From positions 1,071,043 through 1,135,042 of the forward strand of contig JAJEKB010021880.1 in the NCBI GenBank assembly GCA_022393335.1: a DNA stretch of 64,000 nucleotides, read 5' to 3'. The translations under genes were made by a program, and so were the position numbers. The stretch is from Macrotrachela quadricornifera (lineage: Eukaryota; Rotifera; Eurotatoria; Philodinida; Philodinidae). Shown here in pieces: positions 12,160-23,370 of this stretch; position 1 is the first letter of the stretch, and every line of letters begins with the position of its first letter. Under the pieces are notes generated by a model. That model saw nothing but the letters and a program-made list of their open reading frames with translations. It was not told the DNA's origin and searched no databases.

Positions 12160-12390
12160 TTAAGTAATTTTCTTTCATATTCAACTTTTAAATGATTATT
12201 AATTAAATGACTCTTTCTGTTCCAAATGTAACAGTTATTTAATTGACAATCAATAACAAATTGAATATGAAAGAAAATTATTCAATTGAATGAAAAATAC
12301 CCAAAATTTAAGCATTCACATATCTTTTTTTTCAGAAATAAATATACTACTGTTATATTGGAACAGAAAGAGTAGTATATTTATTTCCAC
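12160..12390. repeat. Nested inverted repeats forming a long hairpin
   Basis: Three inverted pairs are nested: 'aattttctttcatat' near 12165-12180 with 'atatgaaagaaaatt' near 12264-12280; 'tctttctgttccaa' near 12210 with 'ttggaacagaaaga' near 12358; and a perfect 16-bp pair at 12336-12351 / 12371-12386. No coding sequence is present. Confidence 0.6.
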
Positions 12391-12730
12391 TCCAAAATTT
12401 TTCCCCAAGGGTGTGAGGATGAGGGCTGTCCATTTCTTCTAACTACTTTTCTTTTAACGTTGAATTAATGTATATTTTCTACATTAATTCAACCCAGAGA
12501 GATACTGCTCTTGTTGGACAAAGACAACGGAAAGACCTGTTATATATATACATTGTCTTACCGCTGTTGACTCTTGTGCCTCCAACAACCAGAGCCTCTT
12601 TGGTCGCGTGCGCGCATGTGAATATATATATATATATCAATTCATTTATTTCTTTTGAATTAAAATTACACAACAATCAAAAAATAATAATCAAAAGCAA
12701 AAAATAAATAAAATTTATCAGTTCATCCCA

Positions 12731-13650
12731 TTAATTCCATGGTATTTCAATATTAAATCGTTGTACTCGATTATTACCATAATCAACAACATAGAGATTA
12801 CCTTGTCGATCAAATGACAATCCTCTGGGCAGATTGAGTTGATTTGCTTGTGCTCCTTGACCATTCCCACCAACAATAATATTTCCTTGCTGTGCTCCTT
12901 TAGGCCAACGTACAATTCGATCCTTAAGACTATCAACTACATAAACAGTACCCAATTGATCAACCACAACTCCTTCAGGATTAGACAATTGTGTCAAACT
13001 ATTTCCTTTTCCTTGTCCACCAGCAACAACAACACCTTCTTTTGCACCTTCTATCCATTTCATCACACGAAGATTAGAAAAATCAGACACATATACTGAA
13101 TGTTCTCGATCGACGAATATGCAGCGAGGCTCATTAAGCTGATCAAGACCATTTCCTTTTCCATTTCCACCTGCTACTACTATTTCTTGAGAGTCACCCA
13201 TTCGATATCTTCTTACTTCATGTTTGCCAACATCAGAGACATAAAGAAATCCATTGTCATCCATTGTCAAACTCCAACAAGAGATATTTGAAATAATTAT
13301 TTTTCCACTTGTTCCATTTTGACGAGGCCATCTAACTACTCTTTTATTCGCCCGATCACAAATAATAAGACTATCTCTCTCTTTATCTACGATCACATCT
13401 GTTGGGTAATTCAATTGATGAGTACCATTTCCTTCTCCATGTGCACCTGCCACTATTTGTCCATTTTTTTTACCCGATTTCCAAGCAACAATACGGTGAT
13501 TTTTCCAATCAGCAACATAAATTATTTGTTCATCATCCACATATAAACCTCGAGGGTCAGAGAGTGTTGGATTTTGTCCTCCAACTGTTTGACCATTGTT
13601 GTTCCATTTGGCATTTGCAGGAACATCTATCAAACTGGCACGAAGTGGTA
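12731..13650 (-). CDS. NHL-repeat propeller protein (pair copy 1), 5' exons unresolved
   Basis: The last exon of a gene on the minus strand gives about 305 codons with six NHL repeats (GQxV.GG..., LNxPxGVxVD, GTVYVxD, NxRVxRW) and ends IEIPWN. The exon begins after an AG at 13652-13651. Its first residues, PLRASLIDVPANAKW, match the second copy at 43057-43973, where the preceding Thr-rich exon is visible. No ATG is correct for this exon, and I could not identify the upstream exons in this copy. The product is probably a secreted or membrane-tethered beta-propeller. The reading frame is clean, so the exon is under constraint or young. Confidence 0.75.
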
Positions 13651-14607
13651 CTAAAAGAAAGAGAAAAACATGATTATCATCAAAATAAATCTTTCATTTT
13701 CTTTGAATTGTGAGAAATGAAAAACTTCTATAATATTGATTTTTCACTCTGTTTGACGTGATAGAGAAGAATCGAGAAAATTCTCAGTTGTTGTAAAGAA
13801 AAGTAATATTATAATATGTTTTACTAATGTCCATATCAATGATTTCTCAAATATAAAGAAAATATAAATTCGAGAGAAACTTTTTCTTGATAGAAGTAGT
13901 TTAAAATCCTCGAAAGACATATATAGAACATTGTTAAATATCATATTTTAAAATAGTGATAGAAAAAATACAGAGGTTTCTTGTTCTGTGGTGGTCTTTT
14001 TTTTCTTTTTATATCCGTTGTTCTGTTGAAACCGAGATAAAAAATATTTATATTTCACCCATAAGATAGTATATTTCTTGAAGTTTTACTTCATATAATT
14101 TTGGACAGTGTTCTATGAAGCGGATAGATGAGTCCAGGCAAAAATGTTTTCTCTCTTACTTTCATTCTCATTATTAATAATATTCATTTTGACTGTTCCG
14201 TGACCCCTCACTTCGCTATGTAATAGTTCGTCCCTTACTATTTGTCCTAAATACTTTTTGTCCCATTCCATTGTGCCGTTTTAAACCTCGTCCAAATTTA
14301 CTTTCTTCTTATATATTTTATCGTGTAATTTTTTTAAAGATCAATTTCCATAGAAATTGAATAAAACATTGTATGTGAATGAATTTTTATCGTTACGTCT
14401 ATTGAACCATTGTAGTTTTCAAAGACCAATTGAAAATAGATAAATGTCCTCTTTCTATTCTATACATAAATCTAAATTATTTCTTTATTATTTGTTCATT
14501 TGTACAATTACATATTACTATCTTGAAAGAATTCGTATTTAGAGTGAGACAGTGAGTCAAATTTAAGTGTTGGAAAGTTCTCGAGAGAATCCGATGTTAT
14601 ACTATTA
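13651..14607. other. Probable intron / 5' region of the NHL gene
   Basis: The first about 100 bases upstream of the NHL exon are recognisably similar to the intron upstream of the duplicate at 43974. Beyond that I see AT-rich sequence with no supported exon. Confidence 0.4.
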
Positions 14608-16000
14608 GGGACGTAACCAAATGGGGACTGAAGGGGGCTCTGCCCCTCCTCCAAAGGCTGGAGCCCCCCTCCCCCTACAAAAAACTTTGCTCCCTACACA
14701 TAAAAGCATTTATCTCTGGCTTTGTTACCTTTAACAGTGCTCATTTGAACAATGGCTGCAGATGTTGATTTCTCCATCTGAATTACCGTTATCTACGCCA
14801 TATACTCATCTAATTAGTTGATTGAAATGAACCGTGTGATACTGAAAGATGAAAGTTGTCACTTGAGATAAGTTATAATTGGTATTCTCAACCTACAAGA
14901 ATCAAATGATTTGATCTTATCGAAAACTCAACACATTCTTTCTATCGAAAATAATGCTAGATTTACATTTGGCTTTCGAGTTTTTTTCAAAAATTTTTTC
15001 ATCAAAACTGAGTATGAATGTGTTCCTATATATATATTCTTTTTAAGTTTTTTGAATTCTATGTGATCATCTAAAAGTATCTCTTAAAGTGCCTTGAAAT
15101 GAGTCTGATCAACTTTGAATCCTTTGCACATAACAAAGATATTTTTATTTCCGAAACATTTACAATAAAAATGCTTTGTCAAAATTAATAAAATGGCAAC
15201 AGTTTTTCGTGACATCTTATGAATTTGAATTATTTTTCGCGTGATAGCTCTGTTGTGTCCCTATGATATTATACGTTTCAGTAAACTTAGAATATAGATG
15301 ATATAGTATATAGAATATCACAATAAAGAGAGACAAAACTTTTGAATCATTTTCCAGTTTATTCACAATGCAACAAATGAAGAATGTGGAAGATATTCTT
15401 GAGAAACATTTTTTAAAGCTCATTCGCCTTACTTTATGTAAGAAAAATTTGTCTCGTCAATCAATTACTTTGAGATACTTCTTTCTAACCAATAACCCTT
15501 TTTCTATTCACTTCGATTCAAATCTAGAATAAAGTTTCATTCTTTCATTTGTTTCCACCAATAAAGCATTCTTTTACCCTTCGTAGTGGTTTTTTTTTGT
15601 TCTAAATAATTATTCAGAGTCTAGTCACCCGTGGCGTCTGTGAATGTAAGACAACTAACTTCGTTTTGCGCCTTTCGCTCGCAAAACTTAAGCTCTTCCG
15701 ATATGAATTTATATGATTTTTTAGCAAAAAGGTTCTATTTTTTTACGAAAAATTGCGTCTTCGAGAGGAGTTTCTGGTGAAACAAACATCAAATGGTTTA
15801 ACGCAATATTTTTATCATCTACATCGAAAACTAACGCGAAAAAGAATTTATATGATACCTTTTTTCAAAAGAAACTCATTCTAAAAATGAGAAACAGCTC
15901 CACCATTACCTATCTTAGAGATTAAGTGTGCTGAGGAACGGGAGTCGGGGGTGGGGGGAAGGGCTGAGCCCCCTCTTCGCTATTTTTCTGGTTACGCCCC
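14608..16000. mobile_element. 1.4-kb TIR element with GC-rich ends, no transposase
   Basis: The left end (GGGACGTAACCAAATGGGG, then GGGGGCTCTGCCCC) and the right end (complement reads GGGGCGTAACCAG, then AGGGGGCTCAGCCC) are inverted copies over about 40 bp. TA flanks both (14606-14607, 16001-16002). The interior has no long reading frame, so this is a non-autonomous DNA transposon. TA could be a target duplication or part of the terminus; the superfamily is not settled. Confidence 0.7.
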
Positions 16001-16129
16001 TAGCACGCACCATTTATCTATGAAACAATATAAATTATTCTTATATAGTTAGGAAATTGTATCGCAAAATTTGCTTAATTATGTAAAAACAATAAAAATA
16101 AATCTATTTCTACTAATATGGAATGTATT

Positions 16130-16991
16130 TTACTTACTACATATATTCAAATCAGGGACTAATTTTTTGAAAAAAATATATTCATGATTCGAAATTGCTT
16201 TTGAACAACTGACGTTTTTAGACGGTTTTTTCCTCAATAGTTTAATCAAATGTTGAAATGATTTTGGATCATAATCAAGAAACACATTACTTTTATTACC
16301 AAATTTTGTAATGTTCGACGATTTAACAATATTACTTAGAGTAGAATTAGATATTTGATTAAATGTTTTACGTTGATTTGTAATAGTTTGACCACCGACA
16401 TTATAAGTAATAATATTATTTTCTAATGATGAAAATTTATTAAGATTCAATTTTTTAAGCATCTTTTTAAATGGTTCAATAAGTGAAGGTTGTGTAGGAG
16501 GATAAAATTTAATCATATTATTTTTATCTAATATTTGTAACTGGTCAAGTAGATGACGAAATAGAATTGGATTAAAATCTAAAAAAAAATTTCCTTTTTT
16601 ATCCATGGGTAATCTTTGTTCCCAATCACCATTAAACATCATTGAAAGAATTGATTTTGGAGAACGAGTAAGTGTTTCACGAGTTGTCATCATTATTTCA
16701 CCACCAACATTAAGTTCTATAACATTTATATTTTTAATACATCTTTCCAATTCACCTTGACTTAAAAGTCGATCTTCATCGCATTTCACACGACGTTGTG
16801 GTTTTACAATTGCATCAGAATCTTCTTCATGTATTGATTCACTTCTTTTCGATTGAATAGCGATTATGGAAGTGTTGTTGTAATTTATCCATATTATAAC
16901 AAACAATATCAACTAATTTATACAATCATATTTCAAATCTATATTCTTATCAAATGATTAAAATACTTACTATACGTGGAAGAAACGACAT
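16130..16991 (-). CDS. Tandem BTB/T1-domain protein with N-terminal hydrophobic leader (copy 1)
   Basis: Exon 1 (16971-16991) encodes MSFLPRI; a 58-nt GT-AG intron follows; exon 2 (16912-16130) continues LILFVIIWIN, giving about 267 residues. The N-terminus looks like a signal peptide or anchor. After a charged spacer come two KCTD-type T1/BTB folds: IELNVGGEIMMTTRETL ... FLDFNPILFRHLLDQLQ at about 72-140, and ITYNVGGQTITNQRKTF ... FLDYDPKSFQHLI at about 165-235. These domains normally make cytosolic tetramers or pentamers that bind cullin-3 or channel subunits, so the leader is odd. The C-terminus may splice: a GTAAGT overlaps the last codons, and in both copies an alternative downstream exon would end FLHN. 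The paralogue lies at 47307-48158. Confidence 0.8.
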
Positions 16992-17384
16992 CTTTATGTT
17001 TTTTTCTGAAAGAAAATATGTTATACTTCCTTTTGTTCGTATTTATAGAAGAAAAGATACAACGTATCTTTTTTCTCTTATAGTGGAAACTATTAATGAT
17101 GTCATGAATTATTGTTAGATATGATGACAAGGAAGTAAAGAAGACATTAGCGAGAGAGAAAAAAACAAGAAAAAGAATCTCTATACTTCTTTTTCCTAAA
17201 TAGTATCGTTGCTACAACAGCAAAATGTATTATCGTCTCAGAAATATTTTATTTACGCCCATTTTGCCTTTTAGACATATAATGTTTCCAAACCAGTTAA
17301 AATCAATGCACAGAAATATTCATTATAAAAAAATAATATAGTTATTTCTATAACAAGTAGTGCCCCATGTCATGAATACCGGAT
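16992..17384. other. Upstream region of the BTB gene
   Basis: About 16992-17165 is similar to the region upstream of the second BTB gene (48159-48375), for example 'atacttcctt' and 'gcaaggaagt/acaaggaagt'. This marks the conserved promoter and the right limit of the duplicated block. No gene is seen. Confidence 0.45.
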
Positions 17385-17560
17385 CACTTTTAGCGGTAAA
17401 CCGGTCGAACCGGAAAAACCGGCGGTTAACTGCGGTTTACAAGAGAAAACTAGCGGTTAACCGGACAAACCGACGGTTAACCGATAAAATCGGACAAACC
17501 GATGGTTAACCACGGTTTATCGAAAGAAATCGGCGGTAAACCGGTAATATTCCGATGAAC
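17385..17560. repeat. Cluster of ACCGGCGGTTAACCG-like palindromic repeats
   Basis: About eight imperfect copies of (A)ACCGG(N)GGTTAACCG / GCGGTTTAC fall within 175 bp, spaced roughly 20-30 bp. GGTTAAC(C) half-palindromes recur in both directions. There is no coding potential. A simple CGTT/CGTTCGTT array follows at 17645-17680. Confidence 0.65.
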
Positions 17561-17707
17561 TATATATAATAGAAACAGAACTGCTATACAGAACGAAAAA
17601 AAAAATGTTCCCTCTACTGAAAGGAGGGTATTACGCAAAGTAGCTATGTTCGTTCGTTCGTATCTTCGTTCGTTCGTTTATACATACGTATGTTCATTCC
17701 TTCTTAG

Positions 17708-18106
17708 TACTTTTTCTCGTAGAGAAGAGTCTTACGACCATAAGGGTTGACCAAAGGGTAATTGGGGTCGAGGAATCCGAATCTGAGGTTAGTTTTTTAA
17801 AATTTTTTTGAGAACCATTTTTTTACACAAAGAATCACGTTTTTTATAAAAAAATTTTTTTTATAAGGATTGACCGAAGGGTAATTGGGGTCGAGGAATC
17901 CGAATCTGATGTTAGTTTTTAAAATTTTTTTGAGAACTATTTTTTTACACAAAGAACCACGTTTTTTATAAAAAAAATTTTTTTTTATGAAGTTTGGTCA
18001 ACGGCCGTTAATGTCCAGGAACTTGAATCTGACTTCGATTTTTTAAAATTTTATAAATGAATAGCTTGACGGCAATTTAGAAACACGATTTCTACGAGAA
18101 AGAGCT
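17708..18106. mobile_element. TIR repeat family 'R', full copy (R1)
   Basis: The ends are inverted: TTTTTCTCGTAGAGAAG at the left and TTTCTACGAGAAAGAG at the right. Internally a roughly 120-bp unit containing 'gaccaaagggtaattggggt' and 'cgaggaatccgaatctga' is repeated in tandem (starts about 17748 and 17871, diverged third about 17994). The same sequence in inverse orientation is at 49640-50088. Partial copies lie at 50215-50390, 52545-52690 and 54205-54550. No reading frame; probably a non-autonomous DNA element. Confidence 0.65.
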
Positions 18107-18792
18107 GAGCGAGTCTTCAGACGAGCGTTACTTGTTGTAATATTCTATAGCTTTTTCCTAGTTACCTAAATTACTTTCTGTAAAGTAAGTTTAATAATCC
18201 ATGTTGAATCATTTTCTTTTTCTATTGAATCAATACGAAAAACTGCACCGGCAAAAAAATAATATTTCTTCTTCATCTCGATTTATACTAAATTGAGAAA
18301 TATCAGCAAATGATTGAAGAATATTTTCGCTTATATTTACAATTTTTATTTCAAATGTTATACCAATTTCCAAAGCAATTATAAATGAACGAACAACTTC
18401 TGACGAATCGCAAAAAAAGACCCTTTGAACGAACTTAGGAAAAAAAATCAAAAACAAGGCATGGATAGAACAAGAGAAATATAAATTTCAATCATCTGTT
18501 GCTTCACTTATTCTATATTATATCCTCTATGTATCGTGACCGCTTCACCCATCGCTGACCTTGTGTGTCTATCCCTGTTCTCTTATGTGTGACCGCTTGA
18601 CCTCTGCTCTATCTATATAAGACGCGTGTATAAAGACAGAAGACACTCTTGAAGAGTGGTGATTTAGTCCAATAAATATCGTGCCGAACGCCACAGACAA
18701 GTATTCATCCCTAATTGTCGCTACAATGACTTTTGTAAGAAAAATAAATGATTTGATTTTTATTCTAATTAGATTATACTTTTCAATTATCA
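18107..18792. other. Intergenic, promoter side of the F-box gene
   Basis: No gene is seen. Sequence flanking R1 ('acgagcgttacttgttgt') also flanks R2 in inverse orientation, so the repeat unit may extend about 35 bp past the TIR. Confidence 0.35.
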
Positions 18793-21287
18793 ATGGACAA
18801 TATTCACTGCAATGTGCCATGTTTACTTGATTTACCCAATGAAATTTTACTTTACATTTTTCGTTATTTATCATTGACATCTATTTTTCATTCATTTTCA
18901 ACACCGTCACAACCTGAATTATGTCCTCATCGTTTCATTCATGCTTATTATAACAAGATTAAATTTGATGAAATAACAAATAATGATTACATTGATTTAA
19001 CAAATTTATTTTCAGATTCGAATCTTGCATTTCGACCTCAATCATTAATATTAAGCAATGAAAATGTCGATTGTATTATACAACGTTTTCTTAGCTATAC
19101 GGACATTAATATAATCAAATCCATATTTACTCATTTAAGATGTCTTACATTAATAGATTGTTCTTCTTCAGATCTTCAAAGAATTCAGAGATATAATATA
19201 GACATGACGCAAATGGAATATTTACATATTGTTGTTCGAAACATTAATGGAATTATTGGTAAGTATATTATTATGAAAATTTTCTAAATGACACATGTCA
19301 AAGTTAAACAGATTTCGAGAGACTTTTATCTTTTCTAATGAATTAACGATATTTCATTTTTGTCGGAGAGGAGCAAGAGAAGACTGAAATTGTTTATCTC
19401 TACAATGAAAACTATAATTTAGGTTTCTTATTAGAAGAACCATGTAATGCAGCAATCAATCAATTTTTATTCAGTACACAAATATCTTCTTTACATCAAG
19501 TTATTATTCATATTCCTGATGGACTTATGTTACATAAGTCATTAGTACCTAATGAATCACTTCGTCATATTAATATAGTTTTACAGAGCATCGATGATTT
19601 ATATATATTACTCGATGGACTTGTGCCTAATGTAGAAAAATTGATTATTCGAATACGTCATTCACGAAGACTTCGTAAGTTAACTTTTAATGTTAGTAAT
19701 GAGATTGTAATTGATTCTTTCGATCGTTTTCTGCCAAAACGTTCCTCTCTCATCAATATTCTATGTCTCTACTAATAATCATTATCAAACGAAGAAGTGA
19801 GTGAAAATGCCAGATTAGCCAATTGTTTCTGACTTGAAATACGAACGTTGAATCCAGCGATGTAAAAACCATGTTTTTATCATAACTCTTCTTTAAGATA
19901 AGAACAATAAAAATCTGTCTCCGAACAAAATTCCACCTTTAAAATTCGAAACTCAAGTTCTCTGATATTTCTTGAGAAAATTACGGCAATAATAAGCTAA
20001 TAACACGATATGTTTTCAAAGTAATCATAGCTTAATTGAGTTTAAATGATGCACAAACTCATTCATATCAAAAGTTATTTGACAGTCGAAGAAATTCTTT
20101 CATAAGTAAAACTACTCCACCCTTAATCAATTATATTAATATATTCTGTGATCTGACTCAGGTTAAACATCGTAGCAAAGTACGGCATTCTCCAAAAAGA
20201 TACAGAAGAGATTGTATAATTTTTCAGTTAATTTTGTTTTTTGTATTGTAGCTACTTGTTACTCTCAGAGGAATATATCATTATATTCTCAACTAACAGA
20301 ATTGACATTATTAGAAAATGAAACAAAATTTCTTATTGACGATATTCAATTTATATTTGGTTACATGCCTGCTTTGATTAAATTAACATTAAGTATTCGT
20401 GATACACCTGATTCAATATTTATTAATGGTCCTAAATTTGAATCAATATTAATTAAATATTTACCAGATCTTCGTCAATTTAATTATACAGTCATTCATA
20501 GAATTGTCAAGAAAAAATCCTTTAGAAATTTTATTCAATGGTCAATGGAAGTTGTTTATTATAAAAATAAAACATTTAAATGGATACATGTATATTCATT
20601 ACCATGGCCATCAAATAAAGATGATAAACGACAATTACCATTTGTTAAACATGGTTATAATACAACAGTTACATCAAATGTAAAACAATCTCAATATATG
20701 AAACATCTTACGATTAGAAAACCTAATGATTTATTTCGATTAAATACGGAATTCAATAGTGCTTATCAAATAGAAACTTGTTTATCAATGAAGATTGAAT
20801 TACCACCACAGATTACTAAACTTATTCTTTCGAAAGAAACTCGTAAATATTTTTGAATAAATATATCAAAAATAATGAATGATTATTTTTATTAAATTTT
20901 TAAGGTATTTCGTCGAAAAAATCAATAATTCAACCATCAATTCGTCATTTGACTATTGAACATATTTTAATAGATAAAAAGGACATTTGTATATATGCTC
21001 GTCAATTTCCTAATGTTAAATATTTAAAATTATTCTTTCCGCTTGAAGAATCTTTATTTATTAATTGTTTACAAGCATTGTTCACTGTAAATGATAAGAT
21101 TAATGGTAATCGTCATATTTGGCCCCAATTAATAAATTTTTCAACTGAAGCATTAGACAATATATTGAATGCTATTATAGACGAAAATGATTTTCATCAT
21201 TGGGTTATTACTAAAACTGATTTAAAATATGTTAAAAATAGATTTTACGCTGATTATTTCGATGGATTATTATTTATTTGGTTTTAA
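18793..21287 (+). CDS. F-box protein with leucine-rich C-terminal region, four exons
   Basis: Exons 18793-19258, 19423-19674, 20252-20842 and 20905-21287 join in phase (G|GT, C|CT, C|GT) into about 563 codons. Residues about 11-35 (LLDLPNEILLYIFRYLSLTS) are a clear F-box, the Skp1-binding module of SCF ubiquitin ligases. The rest is a long irregular leucine-rich region (LRCLTLIDCS, MEYLHIVV, ALIKLTLSIRD, VKYLKLFF) that would hold the substrate-recognition surface, ending GLLFIWF. This layout matches a large, fast-evolving F-box family expanded in bdelloids. The exon 2/3 junction is the least certain, because the exon 2 frame stays open past the donor. No disabling change is seen. Confidence 0.75.
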
Positions 21288-21589
21288 AAGTTCTACGGCA
21301 TCGAGAAATAAAGTTGTTTTCTATATAAATGTTTGTATTGAATGAATAAAAAATTTAAATAATAAAACCACATAAATAAATCTTAGAAAAATAGGTATTA
21401 TTTTTTTTTATTTGATCAATTCGAATAGTTAATTACTAACGCAGCAATACTATCAGCCAATTTAAAAGAGGGTCCATGAGATGATCGAGGACCATGCCAA
21501 ATATAGAAGTACTCATCAAAAATCGTTCGTATAATATACTAAAAGATAAAGTATCAAAAACTGAACAAAACTATTTATTATCAACCTCC

Positions 21590-22130
21590 TATTCATTGTA
21601 GGGTACCTAATGCAACAGTTCTCTATAAGAATGTAACTAAACTTGATATAGTAGCGATTCAAACATTCAACAGACAAAATTCTTCCACTTTTTTAATGTT
21701 CATAATATTAAATATTTATCTATTTTAGCTTTGAACGATCTATTAAAATTTCTACAATTGAAATGTAAAATACCTTGTTTATGTCGACGATCGATCAATA
21801 ATAGTATAAGAACAGAGGAAACAGAACAAATGACAAGTAGCTGTTATGAACAAATTTGTACACTTGAAATTAAAATTAACAATGAAAATTAAAACTATAT
21901 CATTGAGATATTATTTCGAACGTTTCCTTATACCGAATGATTTATCCATAACTCCAACATTGAGACGATAGAAATCATGGTACGTTTTATTGATGGATTC
22001 AAACATTTATTAAATGTCACTTTTTTATCATGTAGTTCATTGGATAATTATTGTTTTAGTTTTATTTATGATTCAGATTTAATCATTTCACGAACAAATA
22101 GACTAATATATGGTATTAAGATGTATTGAA
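21590..22130 (+). pseudogene. Decayed F-box paralogue, C-terminal fragment
   Basis: Short frames resemble C-terminal parts of bdelloid F-box/LRR proteins: VPNATVLYKNVTKLDI (about 21605), LLKFLQLKCKIPCLCRRS (about 21735), and MVRFIDGFKHLLNVTF ... RTNRLIYG (from 21978). They are separated by stops and frame changes. They lie just downstream of the intact F-box gene in the same orientation, as expected of a decayed tandem duplicate. The identification rests on family resemblance, not alignment. Confidence 0.4.
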
Positions 22131-23019
22131 TTTATCGTTGCTTTTTTGCTGCTTAGTCGTGACATAAACCATGTGCTAATAACTAATAATGCATTCTACT
22201 TCAATTTGGCTTATATCTATAAAAATTTCTTGTTAGATGATTGAGTTGATGTACTCAAACAATTCTTTTTAACTAATAATATCTTCCGGAGATATTGCTC
22301 GTGAAAATTTCGCCATCTCTTTTCGACAAATTACCTACAGACTAGGAATTCTCATCCTCGATAAATTTTGTCAAATTTTATAGAATTCGACTATTTCTTA
22401 AAATAAATCTTCCCTCGACGAAGAACCAAATGAAGTCTTATCAATTTTGCGTTAAGGGACCTTCTTAGAATCGATTTTCCGCTTAGATATTTATTTAGGC
22501 TGAAATTTTCAGCAATGAGTTCTTCTGCGGAGATATGTCTCTGGTAAAAATTTCAGTCCTTTAGGTCGTACTAGGACGGAGATCCAGCTCACTCAGTCCC
22601 ATTACGTGCTATTGAGCTTAGACTTGTGTCAAATTAAAGCTAATGTTAGTACGAAACTTTTCACCGGACAGAATTTTGATATTCAATCATTTTTATTATT
22701 TACAAGCATTTTCAGTGACATGATCCAAAATCGGCATAGATAATGGTCGTTCAACAATCAATCTCCTTTGGTAAGTTTATGAAATATTGACCTTTTTAGA
22801 AAAAAAAAATTTCAGCGCAATCCCTACGGGATTAAAATGTGAAACACGATATAACTGTTTTCGCTGTCGGCAGGGGAGTCCCTAGAAGGGGATCAAAATC
22901 AAAAATTTGATCACGTAATATTCGGACCCCTAAGAGAAAAAGGCTGAAGCTAGCACAATGTATTCAAAAATTACGCGGACAAAACCGCCCCCCACGCTCC
23001 CTCCCCCCCAATCGGACAC
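22131..23019. other. Intergenic, no gene seen
   Basis: There is no supported frame. Around 22970-23010 is a C-rich stretch ('aaaaccgccccccacgctcc', then 'ctcccccccaatcgg') next to the minisatellite. Confidence 0.35.
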
Positions 23020-23370
23020 CTGTGGCTGTCGGCGACAGACTGTGACGCTACTTTTGGCTGTCAGTCACGGTCTGTGATAGTCTTCTATTATCAAAATGTA
23101 CTCGGTGACCTTTGACCCCGTCGGTCACGGTCTGTGACGGTACTCTTGCCTATCAGTCATGCGGTTNNNNNNNNNNATGCGGTTTCTGACGCTATCCTTG
23201 CCTGTCGGTCACGGTCTGTGACGCTATTCTTGCTTGCTGGTGACGGTCTGTGACACTATCTTTGCTTGTTGGTCACGGTCTGTGATGCTATCCTTGCCTG
23301 TCGGTCACGGTCTGTGACGCTTTATATGACCTTTGGCCTTTGACCCTGTCGGTCACGGTCTGTGGGGGGG
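23020..23370. repeat. 32-bp minisatellite with an assembly gap
   Basis: The unit is GTCTGTGACGCTATCCTTGC followed by CTGTCGGTCACG, 32 bp, with about ten more or less degraded copies. Four consecutive copies at about 23213-23340 are clean. A run of ten N at 23167-23176 lies inside the array, so the true copy number is unknown. A G-run follows at about 23364-23372. Confidence 0.9.

Noticed and set aside
12839..13713. Several plus-strand frames over the NHL exon
   Set aside because: Shadows of the minus-strand NHL repeats.
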